The notes under the pieces are model-generated. The model was not told where the DNA came from, did no database searches, and saw only the letters and a program-made list of their open reading frames with translations. This document shows positions 36,878 through 50,448 of a stretch of DNA of 64,000 nt, one piece after another; position 1 is the first letter of the stretch, and each line of letters begins with the position of its first letter. Source of the DNA: Plasmodium vivax (taxonomy: Eukaryota; Apicomplexa; Aconoidasida; Haemosporida; Plasmodiidae); NCBI RefSeq assembly GCF_000002415.2, contig NC_009909.1:804485-868484 (forward strand). The letters are read 5' to 3'. A program made the translations under genes and the position numbers.

Positions 36878-39800
36878 ATGAAAGAACTAGATTCATTGGA
36901 AGTACACATAAACAATAGTTATTTGTTGAAAATAACTGCTGCAAAAGCATTAATTTATTTCTATTCCGATAAAGGTAATGGAAAACTCGTTTTTCGTGTA
37001 ACATTTGGTGCATTCATTTATTTTATTTTTTCTTTTTTCAGAAACCGATTTTAAATGATTGGAGTTTAGATTCTTTTGATCAAAAATTAAGCGAAGAAGA
37101 CATCGAAAAATATGCTGAAAAATGCAAAGATCTTAAATCTGGCTTAGATAATTCTAACAAAATTCCCTCTGTTTTATGTGGTAAAATTTTAAGAAATTTA
37201 TATAACGTATTAAATAAAGATGATAATGATGTCAATAATTGTAGGAATTTTAACACATGGTTAGCTTCTATAAAGAAAAAGTATATATATACATCTGATG
37301 AAATACAAAGTCATTTCAATCTAATGGAATTAAATCGTGAAAAGTTATATAAGTCACATAATTGTACCTTTGATTGGTTATATAATGAACACGAAATTGA
37401 TGATATAATAAAATTATACAATTTTAACGAACATATTAAAAGTATTAAAGAAAAAATTAATTCTATAATTAATGAAAAATATAGTGCATTTTGCAAATAC
37501 GTTTATGATTGTATTAAGACATATAAAAGACTAAATACGACTTACTGCAAGGAAAATGAAAATAACTCTTCTAGTACTCTTTGTCATGAACTAAAAAAAT
37601 TTCCGTTACATTATAGAACCTATATATTAGAATTAGACGAATTGCGGGATAAAAATTTTCCATCCTTAGAATCTTATACAAGTGATAATGAAATAGACTG
37701 CTTATCACAAGATGATATTATATCCCGTATACATTCATCTTTACTGAAGAAATATAGAAGAGTAGGTAGTAACACACAAACTATGGATGGTAGAACTGTT
37801 GAACATCATGCAGCCGGAAGTACCAATAAAGTAATTGCTCTTAAGAATATGAACGAAACAATACATTATCATTTTTTTTTAAGTTCATTTTTTATATTTT
37901 TTTAATGTGAATATTGTTATGCTTCGAAAATGAATGTATGTCTTTTTTTTTTTTATAAAGTATTTTTATGTATTAATATATTTTAGTTTCTCTTTTTATT
38001 TATAGTATGGGTTTTTTGATGATTTAGCTGTATACCAAACTAATGAAGCAAAGTCTCTTAATGTTAGTGATATGAAATGGATTACGTCTGCTTGTACAAA
38101 TGTTGATTGGCAAGAAGAAAAACATAAAGCTAAGGCTACAGATCTTTGTGAAAGATTTATAAAATACTACTATTTTTTATCATTTAATATGGGTTATAAT
38201 ATGCCTAATGAAAGTAAGTATGTTGAATATTTGAACTACTGGTTGAAAAATGTAATAACACTTGAAAATGATGAGAACTTTGCAAAGTTTTTTTATGAAT
38301 CCTTGATTAAAATTTTTGATGCGTTTCAACTAAAAAAAGAATTATTACATAAAGTAGATGACATCGATGACAAGGTTTTTAATAATATGAAAACATTATA
38401 TAATTTGTATGATAATTATAATAAAATAGAGAATGAAAGAATACAGTCTAATGATGTAAAAAGTAAATGCGAGGAGTATGTTAATAATTGTAAAACAAGC
38501 TACCTAGAAGGTATCGATAAATATCAGAAAAGTAATGATCATGATTTTTATTTGGCGTTGAAAGAATTTGATGCACTGTATAGAAATGTACAATACAGGT
38601 CTGCATCATGTAGAGGTGTAATATTAGCACCATTACCAGAACTGAGAAAATTAGAAGCTAACCCTCAGAAAAAAACGGTGCAAGCACCATCAAAGATGTG
38701 CACACTTGAAGAAAATTATACCACGGATGGAGATACTACAGGGAATGATAAATATGTATGCTATAACTTCTCGTTTTAGCTGTACAATTTTGCTTTATTT
38801 GAATGTTAAATTTTCTATCTAAAATTGAAGAATTTATAAAACTTACATAATTCATTTTTCTTTAATTTTTAGGAAAATATTTCGAAAAACCTCTCATTTT
38901 ACGAATATTACAACACGTTAAACAACAGTAATAACCTGAATGGCTACACTGATGAGTACTGCAGTAAGGTTGAAAGACTTAAAGATAAATATCCATGGAT
39001 TTGCAAACTCTGTAGACTATTTTCCAAAAATTTAATAGATATATCTAAACTAGAAGATGAACAAAAGCGTAAGGAAAAGTGTTTTTATTTCCAATACTGG
39101 ATATACGATCAAATTAGGAAGAAATTAAGTGGCAAAAATAACTATGAACCTGATGTTGTCCTTACCCTTCTTGACGTTGCTCTCAACATTAACTTTAATT
39201 TACGTAATAATCATTGTACCATGATTTATGATTCCAGTATTAGCATGGAAGGGTGGAAGGAAATGAAGGAGTTGCATGATTACTTTGAAGGATATGATAA
39301 TATCAAAAGTTATAGGCCTTCAGATGGGGATGGTGAAAAGTTACTATGTGAATACCTTACGCATATAAATGAGCTCTATGAAAAGCACATAAAAGAATCA
39401 TGTGTGTGTATTAGGAAGCCGAATTTTTTTTGCTTGGAAAAATTCCCCCATTATTTTAAATGCGATAAAAAGTATTATCCTAATGCTCTCCTATCCAGTT
39501 TTAAATGTAATATGGAAGAAACTAGCCAAAGTGTAGAGTCCTTATTTAAATCTGTTACTATTGATAATGAAAGTTTAACTAAGAGTATTACATCGCCTGA
39601 AGCATGTACAGGTTTATTGTGTGATCCTTTTTATGTTTTCAACTTACTTGCCTTTGGAGTTCTTGGTCTATTTTCCACGTTTTTCGTGTTTTATAAGGTG
39701 ACTACAAATTTGGCTACAAACAGTTGATACTTTATATAAGTGCGACTGATATATTTTAGAAATATGTAATGAGAAAGTAATTATGATATAGGTAAATGCA

Positions 39801-39984
39801 TTTTCCACCTTCATTTTAGTTCACGCCCTTGGGATCAAGGTTTCAAAGGAAATCTCTAAAGAAAAAACAATTTTTGTATGCTGTTCAAGAGAGGGATAGA
39901 CACCATTCATTAGCGGAAGATTCAGAAAGAGCTTATGGGAACCCGTCTAGAAGAAGACTCCAGTTGGCTTATCAGGCTGAGTGA
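36878..39984 (+). CDS. pir: Multi-domain PIR protein (three tandem PIR-type exons)
   Basis: Five phase-0 exons: 36878-36901 (MKELDSLE), 37042-37830, 38006-38755, 38873-39697 and 39820-39984, 850 aa. Exons 2, 3 and 4 encode 263, 250 and 275 residues. Each opens with a variant of the PIR start signature (LDSFDQKL, DDLAVYQTNEA, KNLSFYEYYNTLNN). Exon 3 has VEYLNYWLKNV, MKTLYNLYDNY and CEEYVNNC. Exon 4 is a standard terminal PIR exon: CFYFQYWIYDQI, ELHDYFEGYDNI, FKCDKKYYPNALL, then a transmembrane helix ending FYK. The last exon is the tail FTPLGSRF to RRLQLAYQAE. None of the internal exons has its own ATG start or membrane helix, and the junctions join without a frame change, so one transcript is the simplest reading. 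Exon 1 is the least certain. Confidence 0.8.
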
Positions 39985-41392
39985 TCCTAGTTAGCATTAT
40001 CTTAGTAAGAACGAGCGTTAGTTTTGAATAAATAAGAAGTCCATAAATAGGGCCATAAATTTTAATTATACGTCACAGGAATGTTTAAAAAAACGGGGAT
40101 GTAACGGTGCCACTAAAGAGTGCACTCTTCTACATTGAAGTTGTTCATTCAGTTGTGTCTTCTAATTTGTTGCAAATTTGAATATCGTTGTAATTTTTTT
40201 GTTTATCACTTTTTTTTAAATTTCTTTTTGAAGTAGTTATTTATTTAGTATAAGACTGTGTCAGTCTCATTTGTAAAAAATAAATACCCTTTTGATACGT
40301 AGCCATTATTCTTGGCATGAATGTATCAAAAGGGAGGCATGTGTTTGGCTAAAATGTTTCCATTTGTTTTTTTTACATTCACGTAGTGATTTACTAACTT
40401 CATTTGACTGTCCGTTAAATGTTCATAATTCGGAAAAAAAATAATGGCAATATTTAATGTAAAAATTGGGTAACCTTTTTGAATACTAGCCGTTCATTAG
40501 GAATGAGTAAACTAACGTATCACCAAAGAGGTGTGTAATTTCTTCACACTTCATAAAATTAACCTGCACAGTAAAATGGTCCCCCGTGAACAATACATAT
40601 ATTAGATTGTCATTAGAAGTGGTTGTCCAAATTTGAGCCTCTCAAATGAGGAGAGAATTCGATACATTTATACCTTAATTAGTCGTTAATAAGTACATTA
40701 TATTTTTGGAGATAATTCCATTTTTACAAAAAAGGAAAAGTTTATGAATGGTTTTTTTCCGATATATCTTATAAGACAAACATGAAAGGCGCGTTTAGCC
40801 ACTGCACACTGCTCTTAAAATGGTGTGCAGAAAAGTGGTGCAACTACTGACATGGCAGTATCCTATAATGAAAGAAAATGTGCTAGCCGTTGTACACTTT
40901 ATTGTGCGTATTTGCGTTACAGCGGTTAGGGAAACATGCAAACATGTAGCAAGAAAATAAAAACCACTGTCTTAAAAAAAAAAGATAACATTCTTATTCC
41001 TTTTGATGCAGTTGTAACAACATTATTTGCATGCATCTGTAAGATCGATTTACGTTGATGGAAAGATGTTGCATAAAAATAACGAAATAAAACAACAATG
41101 AATAAATAACCATATTTTTAAATAAAGCCGAAGAGGGGTTACAAAGCGGAGTAATAAATTCAGCGAATAATAATTTTACTGATAATATGAATGTACTGTT
41201 GGAACGCAATTTATGCGTGTGATTTTTTAATAGAGGTAACCATTTTAAGCGGAGAAATTTGCCAAAATTGAGCTTCACAAGGTGGAAATAAAAAGATGTA
41301 TGTGTTAGAAATTTGGCTAGAAAACTATCACATAAAAAACATCTGTTTGGTTAACCCTCTTTTGGCATGTGGCAAAAGTTCGTGTTTGCTAT
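39985..41392. other. Intergenic region between tail-to-tail pir genes
   Basis: Nothing recognisable beyond AT-rich 3' flanking DNA. The open frame at 40994-41278 (minus) has no signature. Confidence 0.6.
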
Positions 41393-42730
41393 TTAATAAT
41401 GCGAGTTATCCGAATGATGGGAACATGAAACACTTTCACTTTCCATCTCATTTTGCATTTGAAGGTACGATATAAGATATTCCCTACTTGGCATGTTTGA
41501 AAGTTCATCTTCGGACGAATATTGCAGCATTTCTTCTGATCCATCGTATGTATTTTTGGAACCCTCGTCATTTCTTGGCTCTTTTTGGTAAACGTTTCCA
41601 AGGTGGGTAAGCTATTACACAAAAGGAAAATAAGACATTTATTAAAAAGGTAGAGTTAAAAGTTATACAGCATTAATGAGGAAATATTATAAGTACGAAG
41701 ATGAACACATTTGACGTATTATTTTTTTTTTACCCTATATAGAATTAAGAATGGGATGGAGATTCCCAAAATGATTAAACAGATATATACGACGCTCCTT
41801 CGTATTTGCGCTAAATTGGGTATATAACTTATATAGTCGCTTACAAATGCTGCAAGTTGACTAAAGAGCGATAAATTTTCCATTGGGCAGTATGGAATGG
41901 ATTGTATTCTCTCTGGTATTTCGAAGTTATCACAGGCAGGATAAGAAAACGTTTTAGGAATGTCGTACAATGAGCAGTTATTCGAAATGTGCAGAAGTTT
42001 TCCATCCGTTGTGTCCGAATCAACAATGCAAGTGTCATAGCTAAAGAGATCGTAATATTTGCTGTTTACAAAATTTACTAATCTTTTACAGTTCTGTTTT
42101 TTGCTAGTTACACATTCGGCAAGATGGTCCCTATTTTCGCAGAAGTTGTCTAAGTCATTCCTCAGGGGTGATTGCAGTGTGTATCTCTTTTCTTCCCTAG
42201 CGCATTCAAATTTGTCATATTTTTTGAACAACCGATTGATTTGTTCTTTTATAGAATTAATATTATCTTTGTGAATATGAACCATCTTCCCATGTGGGCC
42301 CTTAACCTTTAGTAAAGAAATCAAATTCATTGTGTAATCCGCGTGATAGTTGAAGTCTCTACAGCGCTTTTCATGAGTTTTATATGGCCATTTTTCTGAT
42401 ATTTGTTCGAAGGAAGAAGTGAGTTCCTTTAGAAATTTCCTCTTCCATTCATCCAAATTAAACGTTTTATTTTCTGCTAATGCGGCATTTTCCAGGTCAT
42501 CGAAATTTACGGACTGTCTAAATTCTTTGTCAAATTTTGAGGCAGGTAGATCCTGGTCGCTTAACGCCTGACATGTAAATGGGATTGCGTGCATGTGCGT
42601 ATGTGCCATTTGAGGGAGAACTAAGCTGCATTTAGAAGATAGAATGTCTGACCATGAGATTAAGAATTACGAATGGTTAGGTTATCCCCAAATTTAAAAG
42701 TACACATTGCAGCGCGGTAGGGGAGCTCAT
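41393..42730 (-). CDS. pir: Divergent PIR-type variant antigen, three exons
   Basis: Exons 42704-42730 (MSSPTALQC), 41734-42567 and 41393-41611, phase 0 throughout, 359 aa. Exon 2 begins ALSDQDLPASKFDKEFR, the PIR opening signature. The ectodomain has regularly spaced cysteines and ends in a single transmembrane helix (VVYICLIILGISIPFLILYR). The last exon starts LTHLGN, a variant of the usual FTPLG. It continues as a 72-residue acidic, Ser-rich tail ending SDNSHY, unlike the basic IQIAYQ-type tails of the other pirs here. This suggests a different PIR subfamily. A different reading frame of the same last-exon stretch is also open; the phase-0 frame was chosen because it follows the splice phase and keeps the THLGN signature. 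Confidence 0.8.
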
Positions 42731-45700
42731 CTTAATTTCTCAGCTTGAAAATAGAAAAAATTAGTTACGAAAAGGCTAAACAGGTGATATAATAAAAAAC
42801 GTGCTCGAAATGTACCCAAGTGATCTTTTTTAAAAGGTACTATTTCATCTGTGAACTAGGTGCATGCATTTGTCCGTAATTTTACTCATACTAATGAAAT
42901 AACAGGATGTGATTACTTTCAAGTGTAGTCATATTATTTTTAAGTAAAATGAGAAAAAGAAACATAGGGTAGACAATAAAGAATAAACAAAATTAATGTC
43001 TAAAGTAAGCAGCGTTTTGCAAGGGATTGCAATTCATATGTACAGCACAGTTCTTACATGCACATTTTATTAAATATGATAAGCCATAGTCTATTTGCGC
43101 TATTGTAGATTATGCTTTGTGCGAATATGTCTAATTGTTTTTTCTATTTTAATTGAATGAAAAAGGTGGAAGCTTGTATTAAGGAGAACGGCCAATGTTT
43201 CTTTACACGCTGCACAGTACATACTTGAGCATTGAGAGCCCTCTGTCGCTATAAGATTGTTCTTATTGGGGTTCTGCCCTTATAACGTTGCATCAAAATG
43301 TGTGGGGTAGTTTATCTCGTTTCGCATGAAAACCTATTGAGGCTTACACAGTAGTAACAGAATAACTATGTTCACAAAATAACATACAAAGTATTAGCTA
43401 CACGTGTGCAGTGTTTAATATAATCGTAGAATATTATCAATTCAAGAAAATATATTCTAACAAAAGTATTATCTTGCGTTTTAGTGAACCATTTTATACG
43501 TCCATGTAAGTTACTCCCTTTTTTCCTTGTGACAAGAATGGTGACATGTTAAATGTAACTTCTTATCACATTCGACTTTGCTATAGCTAAACTGTACGTT
43601 TTAAAAAATAATAAAATAAAAAATAAATAACCCCACGGTTTTACAAAACGTTCCAAGGAAAAACAAAAACGATTATTAAAAAAATTGCGTACAAGGACAC
43701 GGTTACTGGCTGATAAACGTGTTAACCGAATTATTTTATTTGTTATACGAAATGGGAAAATGCATTTTACAAAAGAAAGATAGATTCCACTTTTTTTTTT
43801 AGGTCTACAGGTAAACAAAAAAACTGCACAAAAATTGCACAGAAGATTTTCCCAAAAAATTCCCTTTATTCGTAACATTTCAAAAGGCCCGATTGTCTAA
43901 AGTGGCCCTAATAAATAAGACGAGAAAAAAGAACGAAGTCGTAGCCATACAGGATGAAGTGAATATACGCGGCGATAGGATATTTCGAATTGTGCACCTA
44001 AAGAGAACCTCAATTTGTGTTCTTTTTCTTTTCGCGTATTAACGAAAATTAGAAATATCCATAGTGTATATATTCATATATGTTTACATATGCTTAACAT
44101 TTAAGTGCTTTAATGTTCCTATAACTGTAGTGTTCTTTGTCAAAATATATTTAACTAATGAAAGTAGGGAGGCAATTATTATAACATTTTGCGTACAGTC
44201 AATCTGTGCGTAATACTCATTTTGGGAAAATAATATCAGGAAGATAGCATAAGGAAAATTTGTTGCCTTTTTTTTTTATATAATCCATCGATCATTTTCT
44301 TTTCAATATATTTTTCTTCCAAATAAATGGCACTACTTTTTTTAGAAAATATATCCCATCCTACGTTATAACAATTGCAGTATTATTCAAAGTGAAATTT
44401 TCCATTTAATGCAGACCAAATGAATGGTGATGTAAAATCCCTTTTTTTAATTGGGTCATTTTAACATTTTTTAAGTTAATACCTTTGTAAGTAGACGAAA
44501 TGCAATAATCATTATGACAGTGCCCTTAAATAATTAGGTGTTAAGTGATGCTATAAAACTGCGTTGTTAAAAGATCACCATGGAATTGTTTCTTTAGTAA
44601 ATTATAATAATTCATTTTATTTAAAAAAATATATTTTCCCTTATTTTTAATGTTCAGTAAAAGACATCTAAACGGTTAGTGTTAGATAACTTTGCTTAGT
44701 TCCAGTCTAATATCAAACGTAGAAAATAAATTTACAAATTATATTGTAAAATTGTATAGATATAAATGAAAAAGTGATTTACTTTGACAATTCCTTCTTT
44801 TTTGCCTAAAATAATTTTTACTACCTGGTATATTATCCTTTCCATGAAACGCAACTATGTAAAAAAAATATAACCATATATATGTATAGGCAAATCACAT
44901 GGTTTTATTTTTTTTTAGTTATTTTTATTATCTCTAAAGAAACAATATATGATCATATCTTGGAATGTACCATATGTATTATATTAATTTGTTTTACATT
45001 TAAGATGAAACTAATTTTTTATTAAGGTTATATACGTAAATGTTTTTTTTTCTCCCCCTTTTTTGACTTTCTAAGATTTTTTATCTTAACTCCTTATAAA
45101 AAAATTTTATCCATTTGACGTATAATTCTGGTTGAGTCTATTTTTGTTTTTAGGAAATTATTTTTATAACATTATGTCTAAAAGGATATATACATATTAT
45201 ACGAATATATTTTAAAAATTATACAAGCGGAAATATGAATTTTCCTATCACGTCTAATGAAGAGGAATAAATAGCACCTTTTCGTAAAAACGGTACATTG
45301 CCTATTTATAATAATAAAATTATTATTAAAATAAAAAAAAAATCGCGGAAAATTTATATTCTATATAATAAAAGGGAACATTTTCCACATATTATATGTA
45401 CTGTTCGTCCAAGGCATATTTTATTTGTATAAAATTACTATTTTTTACTACCCACTCGGTTAAATGTGGGAAAACAATATGAGTAGTAATCGTCTTAACG
45501 ACAAATATAAACTCTATAAAATAATTGAATTATTTGATTTAAAGAGACAACCCAGCAATTCTTGGTATAAAAGGAAACTTTAAGATATACTGAGTCTACT
45601 GCGAAACATATATTGCAACAAAAAGGATGTATAAAATTATTTTAATAAATATTATAATTTATACTTATGGATATTAAGCAAAGTTTTTTCCATAGTAAAA

Positions 45701-46012
45701 AAATTATTAACAGAATTATATTCCACATTTATAAGCTAAATTTTCAATAAAATATACATTTTTCCATATAACATTATAGTTAATGTATTAATTTTACGTT
45801 CATTTTAATTAATATGTTGTGCATTATGTGATAGTAGTAGTATACCTATGTCTTAATCACAAATATAATTAATGCCTATTTGGTTTTATGAAATGTTTAT
45901 TTATATTTTTTAACTAGTCCAAAGAATTACTAAATATATAATCAGATTATATGATGCTATTTATCATATGTAGACATTTATATGCACATACAACTTTTTA
46001 TGATTTCTAACA
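42731..46012. other. Intergenic region between divergent pir genes
   Basis: About 3.3 kb holding the upstream regions of two divergently transcribed pirs. The half nearest 46 kb is extremely AT-rich with almost no open frames. No gene, repeat array or recognised promoter motif was seen. Confidence 0.65.
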
Positions 46013-48505
46013 ATGTCTCGAGAAAGTTTAGTAAAAGAAATTCCTAGTTTACTGTTTCCGGATGATGTAATCATTAAATTAGAGTTTTTAATACGATTAT
46101 TCAGTGAATTCTGTTTGTACATGTATTTTTATTTAAACAAATTAAACAAGTAAAATTCGAAAGTAAAAATTTTATTATATATATACCTTAACTTTTTATT
46201 TTTTATATAGGTTATTTCTAACACGAAAAATTCACTAAGGTGTGCGTACCAATCAATGAATTCATGGTATGATGATAATGGTAGTACGAGTAATTGTGAA
46301 AAGTGCGATGCGAAAAGCAAGGAGTATCGTCCTATTTGTTGCGCCATTCAACAGATTACATCAAACTGGTCTACACTTCTAGATTGTCATAAAACATATG
46401 ATACTGTTGATGATAATAAATTCTGTGATTATTTGATACATTGGCTATATGGAAAGTTATCAAACATTGAAATCAATGTTATAAATCTTTATGAATTATA
46501 CAGGGATGTGAACACACTTTTAAAGAGTAAATGTTTTAAAAATGAGCAATTTGAAAAATCATACAAGACATATGTAAGAACACATGATATGCAAATTCTA
46601 AAAGATAAAAAAGATTTATACGACTTTTTGGAATATTATACAGATATAAAAACTGTACTTGGGAAAAAAGGTGCTAACATAAATTTTAAATATTGCAAAT
46701 ATATTGAACATATGTTTGATTTATTCAAATATATGAAAAACAATAATATCAAAGAAGTGTATGATAAAGAAATAGAACAATTTGAAAAAATATTTAATGA
46801 TAGAAATAATGAATTATCGCTTTTAAAATCTTTTTGCACTGAAAAGGATTTCAATTTTAACTTAACAACAGAAAATAAAATTACGCACATATTAAAAAGG
46901 AACAAATCTATATATTATGAAAAAGGGGAACCCGAATCATGTTTAAAAAATGAAACATCTGTTGATAATATTCCTGAAAGAAAACATAAATATGTATGTT
47001 ATAATTTTTTATTAAAACAATATATATAATTCTTTATTTGAACACTTGACAACATGATAAAAAGAACCATTATATTTGTAATAGTGATTTCTGTGTTTTT
47101 TATATAATATTTGCTATTTAATTTTCAGGAAACTGTCTTAAAAGATTTACCAGCTTATCAAATATATGAAAAATTGAATAATACCGTTGATAAAGATAAA
47201 TACTGTATTGATTGCAAAAAATTAAAAGAATTAGAAAGCAATTACCCAGGGATTTATCAGTTTTGCAAAAAGTTAGCAAGAAATCTAAGAACAAATTTAT
47301 CTGATATTAAATCTCTTGAAAAAAATGTAAATGATCGCTGCCTATATTTAATTTATTGGACTTATGAAGAAATAAAAAATATATATAAAGGCAATAAAAA
47401 AAGAATATATGAAATACCTTTTTTTCACGAAATTTTTAAGGTAGCTCATGATATCAATTATCAATTAACAGGAAATGACATTCTCGATAAATCTGAAGAT
47501 ATACATAATAAGTTTAAGGAGAAATTTAAATCAACACGAGATAAGCTTAAAAGTAAACATGCAAATAAACCATATGAATCATATATTGACGAGTTGAATA
47601 ATGAATCGAAAGAAAGGTTTTACAATAATTATGAATTTACTAATTATAAGCCATGTTTTTATTATTTTGATTGTAATTTAGATGAATGTGGAGAAATGAG
47701 AGATTTGTTTGATTATTTTAAAAATTATGATAGCATTAAAAGTAAAGATTCTACTACTGGTAATGATGATCAAATATATTGTGAATATATTTCACATATA
47801 AATACATTATATGGTAAGTATATAGAACAATGTTGTTCTTGTTATCATAATTCTAATGAGTGCACAGATGAATGTCCACATTACTTTAAATGCGATCAAA
47901 AGTATAACCCTGATAAACTCTATTCCAAATTAAAGTGCAAGGATGAAATACCCCGTAAATTTTTCAAAAAAGTAGGGTTACCTGCACCCATTGATCATTA
48001 TGCGCAATATATAAAAAATAGAAAATATGAAGAGCGACATGTATCTAAAACTAATGCTGCTAGGCCTACTACATTGGAAAACGAAAGGAATAGTACTTCT
48101 GCACCTTCCATTTCGGTGGACACGGATAGTGTGGAAGAATATGACCCTTTCTACACTATCGTATTAGGGGTGCTCACTCTACTGGGAATGTCCATGATTT
48201 TTTTTATTTTTTGTAAAGTAAGCACAGATATAACGCTGCATTGTAAAATTTGTACGTTTATTATTTATTGTGAAGAAATAATTGCAATTATAAGATGAAC
48301 ACCTTATCATGCTTCATTTTTTTTTTTTTTTTTTTTATACTAGTTTACACCTTTAGGAAACTGCTTTAATAGCTCAAAGAAGACAAACAGAAGGCACGAC
48401 GCTTATGAGGTATATGATCAGAGACTATTAAACCCAGAATTACAAAATCCCAATGTAAATATGGAAAACCGTAGAATACAAATAGCTTATCAATCCGCGC
48501 GATAA
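46013..48505 (+). CDS. pir: Multi-domain PIR protein (two tandem PIR-type exons)
   Basis: Four phase-0 exons: 46013-46066 (MSRESLVKEIPSLLFPDD), 46211-46993, 47129-48217 and 48344-48505, 695 aa. Exon 1 ends in a typical PIR start. Exon 2 (261 aa) is a PIR-type ectodomain without membrane helix: FCDYLIHWLYGKL, LYELYRDVNTLLKSKC, KKDLYDFLEYY, YCKYIEHMFDLFKYM. It closes at HKY|gtatgt. Exon 3 (363 aa) opens ETVLKDLPAYQIYEKLNN. It carries CLYLIYWTYEEI, CHYF-like and FKCDQKYNPDKLYSKLKC elements, a polar stalk and a transmembrane helix (TIVLGVLTLLGMSMIFFIF). The tail exon runs FTPLGNCF to RRIQIAYQSAR. The first intron is required because exon 1 reads into a stop. Confidence 0.83.
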
Positions 48506-50448
48506 TACTGATAAACAAGTTGCACGCATAGTTTATTAATAGAGAATGGAAATAATATAAAAGATGTTTACACCCGTTTATCCTTTAAATGTATTTATTA
48601 ATTAGAACATTGTAGAAATAAGGAAATATGGAAGATGCTAAAAATCGATATTAATGTGTTTCCATTCAATGAAGGATCAACCTGGGAATACATCACTCAT
48701 ATATATAGTCAGAGAAAAATGGGAAAAGTTTAAAAAAGGGAATTTAAATAAGAAAAATCCGTGAAATATTATATAACATTGGAGTACCATGGACATTCAA
48801 TGTCTAAAGAGTGATTAACATATGAAAAACAACACACATCAGACATATAATAATAGAAAAATGTACAGCGAAATGAAGAAGAAATTCTATGAACAAAAAA
48901 TAGAAATGGCATTAGTGCATATTATCCTTACACGAATAAGGCAACACTGTTAGACCTAATTTTAACTAAGCATAGTTGCCAAAAAGGTATATGTAGACGT
49001 GATGGGGAAATGCCATTCCTTTGAAAAGCATATGAATATGCACATATAAGAGTGTGATTCACAAACTCCAAATGTGTCATTTATTAAGCTTTATATACAA
49101 TAATATAAATTTAATAATTTTATTGTATATATTTTTTTGTTGTTGTTTCTGCTTCTTCGTTGTCTTTTTTTTTTTTTTAATAATTTGTCACATTAGAACC
49201 ATTTTTTTGTAAAAACTTGTTAATACATTTTTAAACATTAATTATTCGTGAAATTTTTGTTTTCCATAAACTTTGTGAAAAGTACCACGGGTGTGTAACA
49301 ACGCTTCTATTACCTGGGTGACATTTTTTTAGTAACAGAGCAATTACACATCTTGCTTTAAAAGGGTAGACGAATAATATAATAAGCAAGACAAAATAAA
49401 AATTGAGAAAAATTAATTATTATAAAACTAATGAGAGGTGGTTAATAGACTGATATGAACCATTTATTAAGCTGTCTTATCTTAATAACCTCAAGTGCTT
49501 ATCTACATATAATTCGACGTTCATCGAAAATATAATTACGCGAAATTATTGACATTTTACATGAAGTTGATGCAGCAGAGAAGGGCTCGCATATTTTGCG
49601 AAGAAACCCTTTTTGTAATAAATCGAGCAAGTCTTTTTTATGTGAAAAATTACACGCACTAGTATGGTGCCAATAGACAGATTAAGCAAATGTCGTTTAT
49701 AACAATTGTGTTTATGCGACGGTGAGTTACATCAGAAAATTTTAATAACATTATTTTATGACAAAATTGAAACTTTTTTGCATTAAAAAAATTGAATACT
49801 TAATGCGAGAGGCACAAAAAAAAAACAAAAAAGGGACAAAAAAAAAGCCAATAAAAAAAAGTTACAAACAAAGTATAAAAAAACGAATAACTTAGTAAGA
49901 AAAAAAGGAAAATCCTTTTTTATTAACGCAGCTGATGAATGTGTCTGCGAGCAAAATGGCAAAGTAGTTTTTCGTTTTTCCATAATTATTGATGTTTATT
50001 TTTTCATTATGCACTTCAAAGTTGTTTACAATGTGTACTTCTGAAATTACAGTATATTACGGCATAAATACACTTGCAACCAATTTTATTACAATTATTA
50101 AGAAGCATGCCAACACGCTTCCTTTTTTGGAATTTTTAAAATAGATTGAATAGTTTATCTCCCTTTATTCATAGAATTCATACGCATTTTTATAATACAC
50201 ATAACATGCACCGTTTCGCTAGGCCCGACTTGCGAAATATGACAAAAGGTTAGTCTCTATGGGAGGTACATTTGGGGAACGTTTAACTTATTAACTGTAT
50301 CAATTTTGCTTTTTCTACATTTTTAATGGTTCCTTTTTACATTCCCCCTTTTGGTTAGATATATGGTTAGAGAAATGATCCCATTTGTATGCACACAAAT
50401 ATTACTTATCCAAATAGACTTATACTTGCTAAGGTGCGAAAACAATTT
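48506..50448. other. Intergenic region between tail-to-tail pir genes
   Basis: No gene supported. The sequence is AT-rich 3' flanking DNA with long T and A runs near 49160 and 49820. The minus-strand frame at 49783-49983 is a low-complexity Phe/Leu shadow of those runs. Confidence 0.6.

Noticed and set aside
41389..41622. Alternative frame over the last exon of the pir at 41393-42730
   Set aside because: It does not follow from the phase-0 splice and lacks the THLGN signature seen in the chosen frame.
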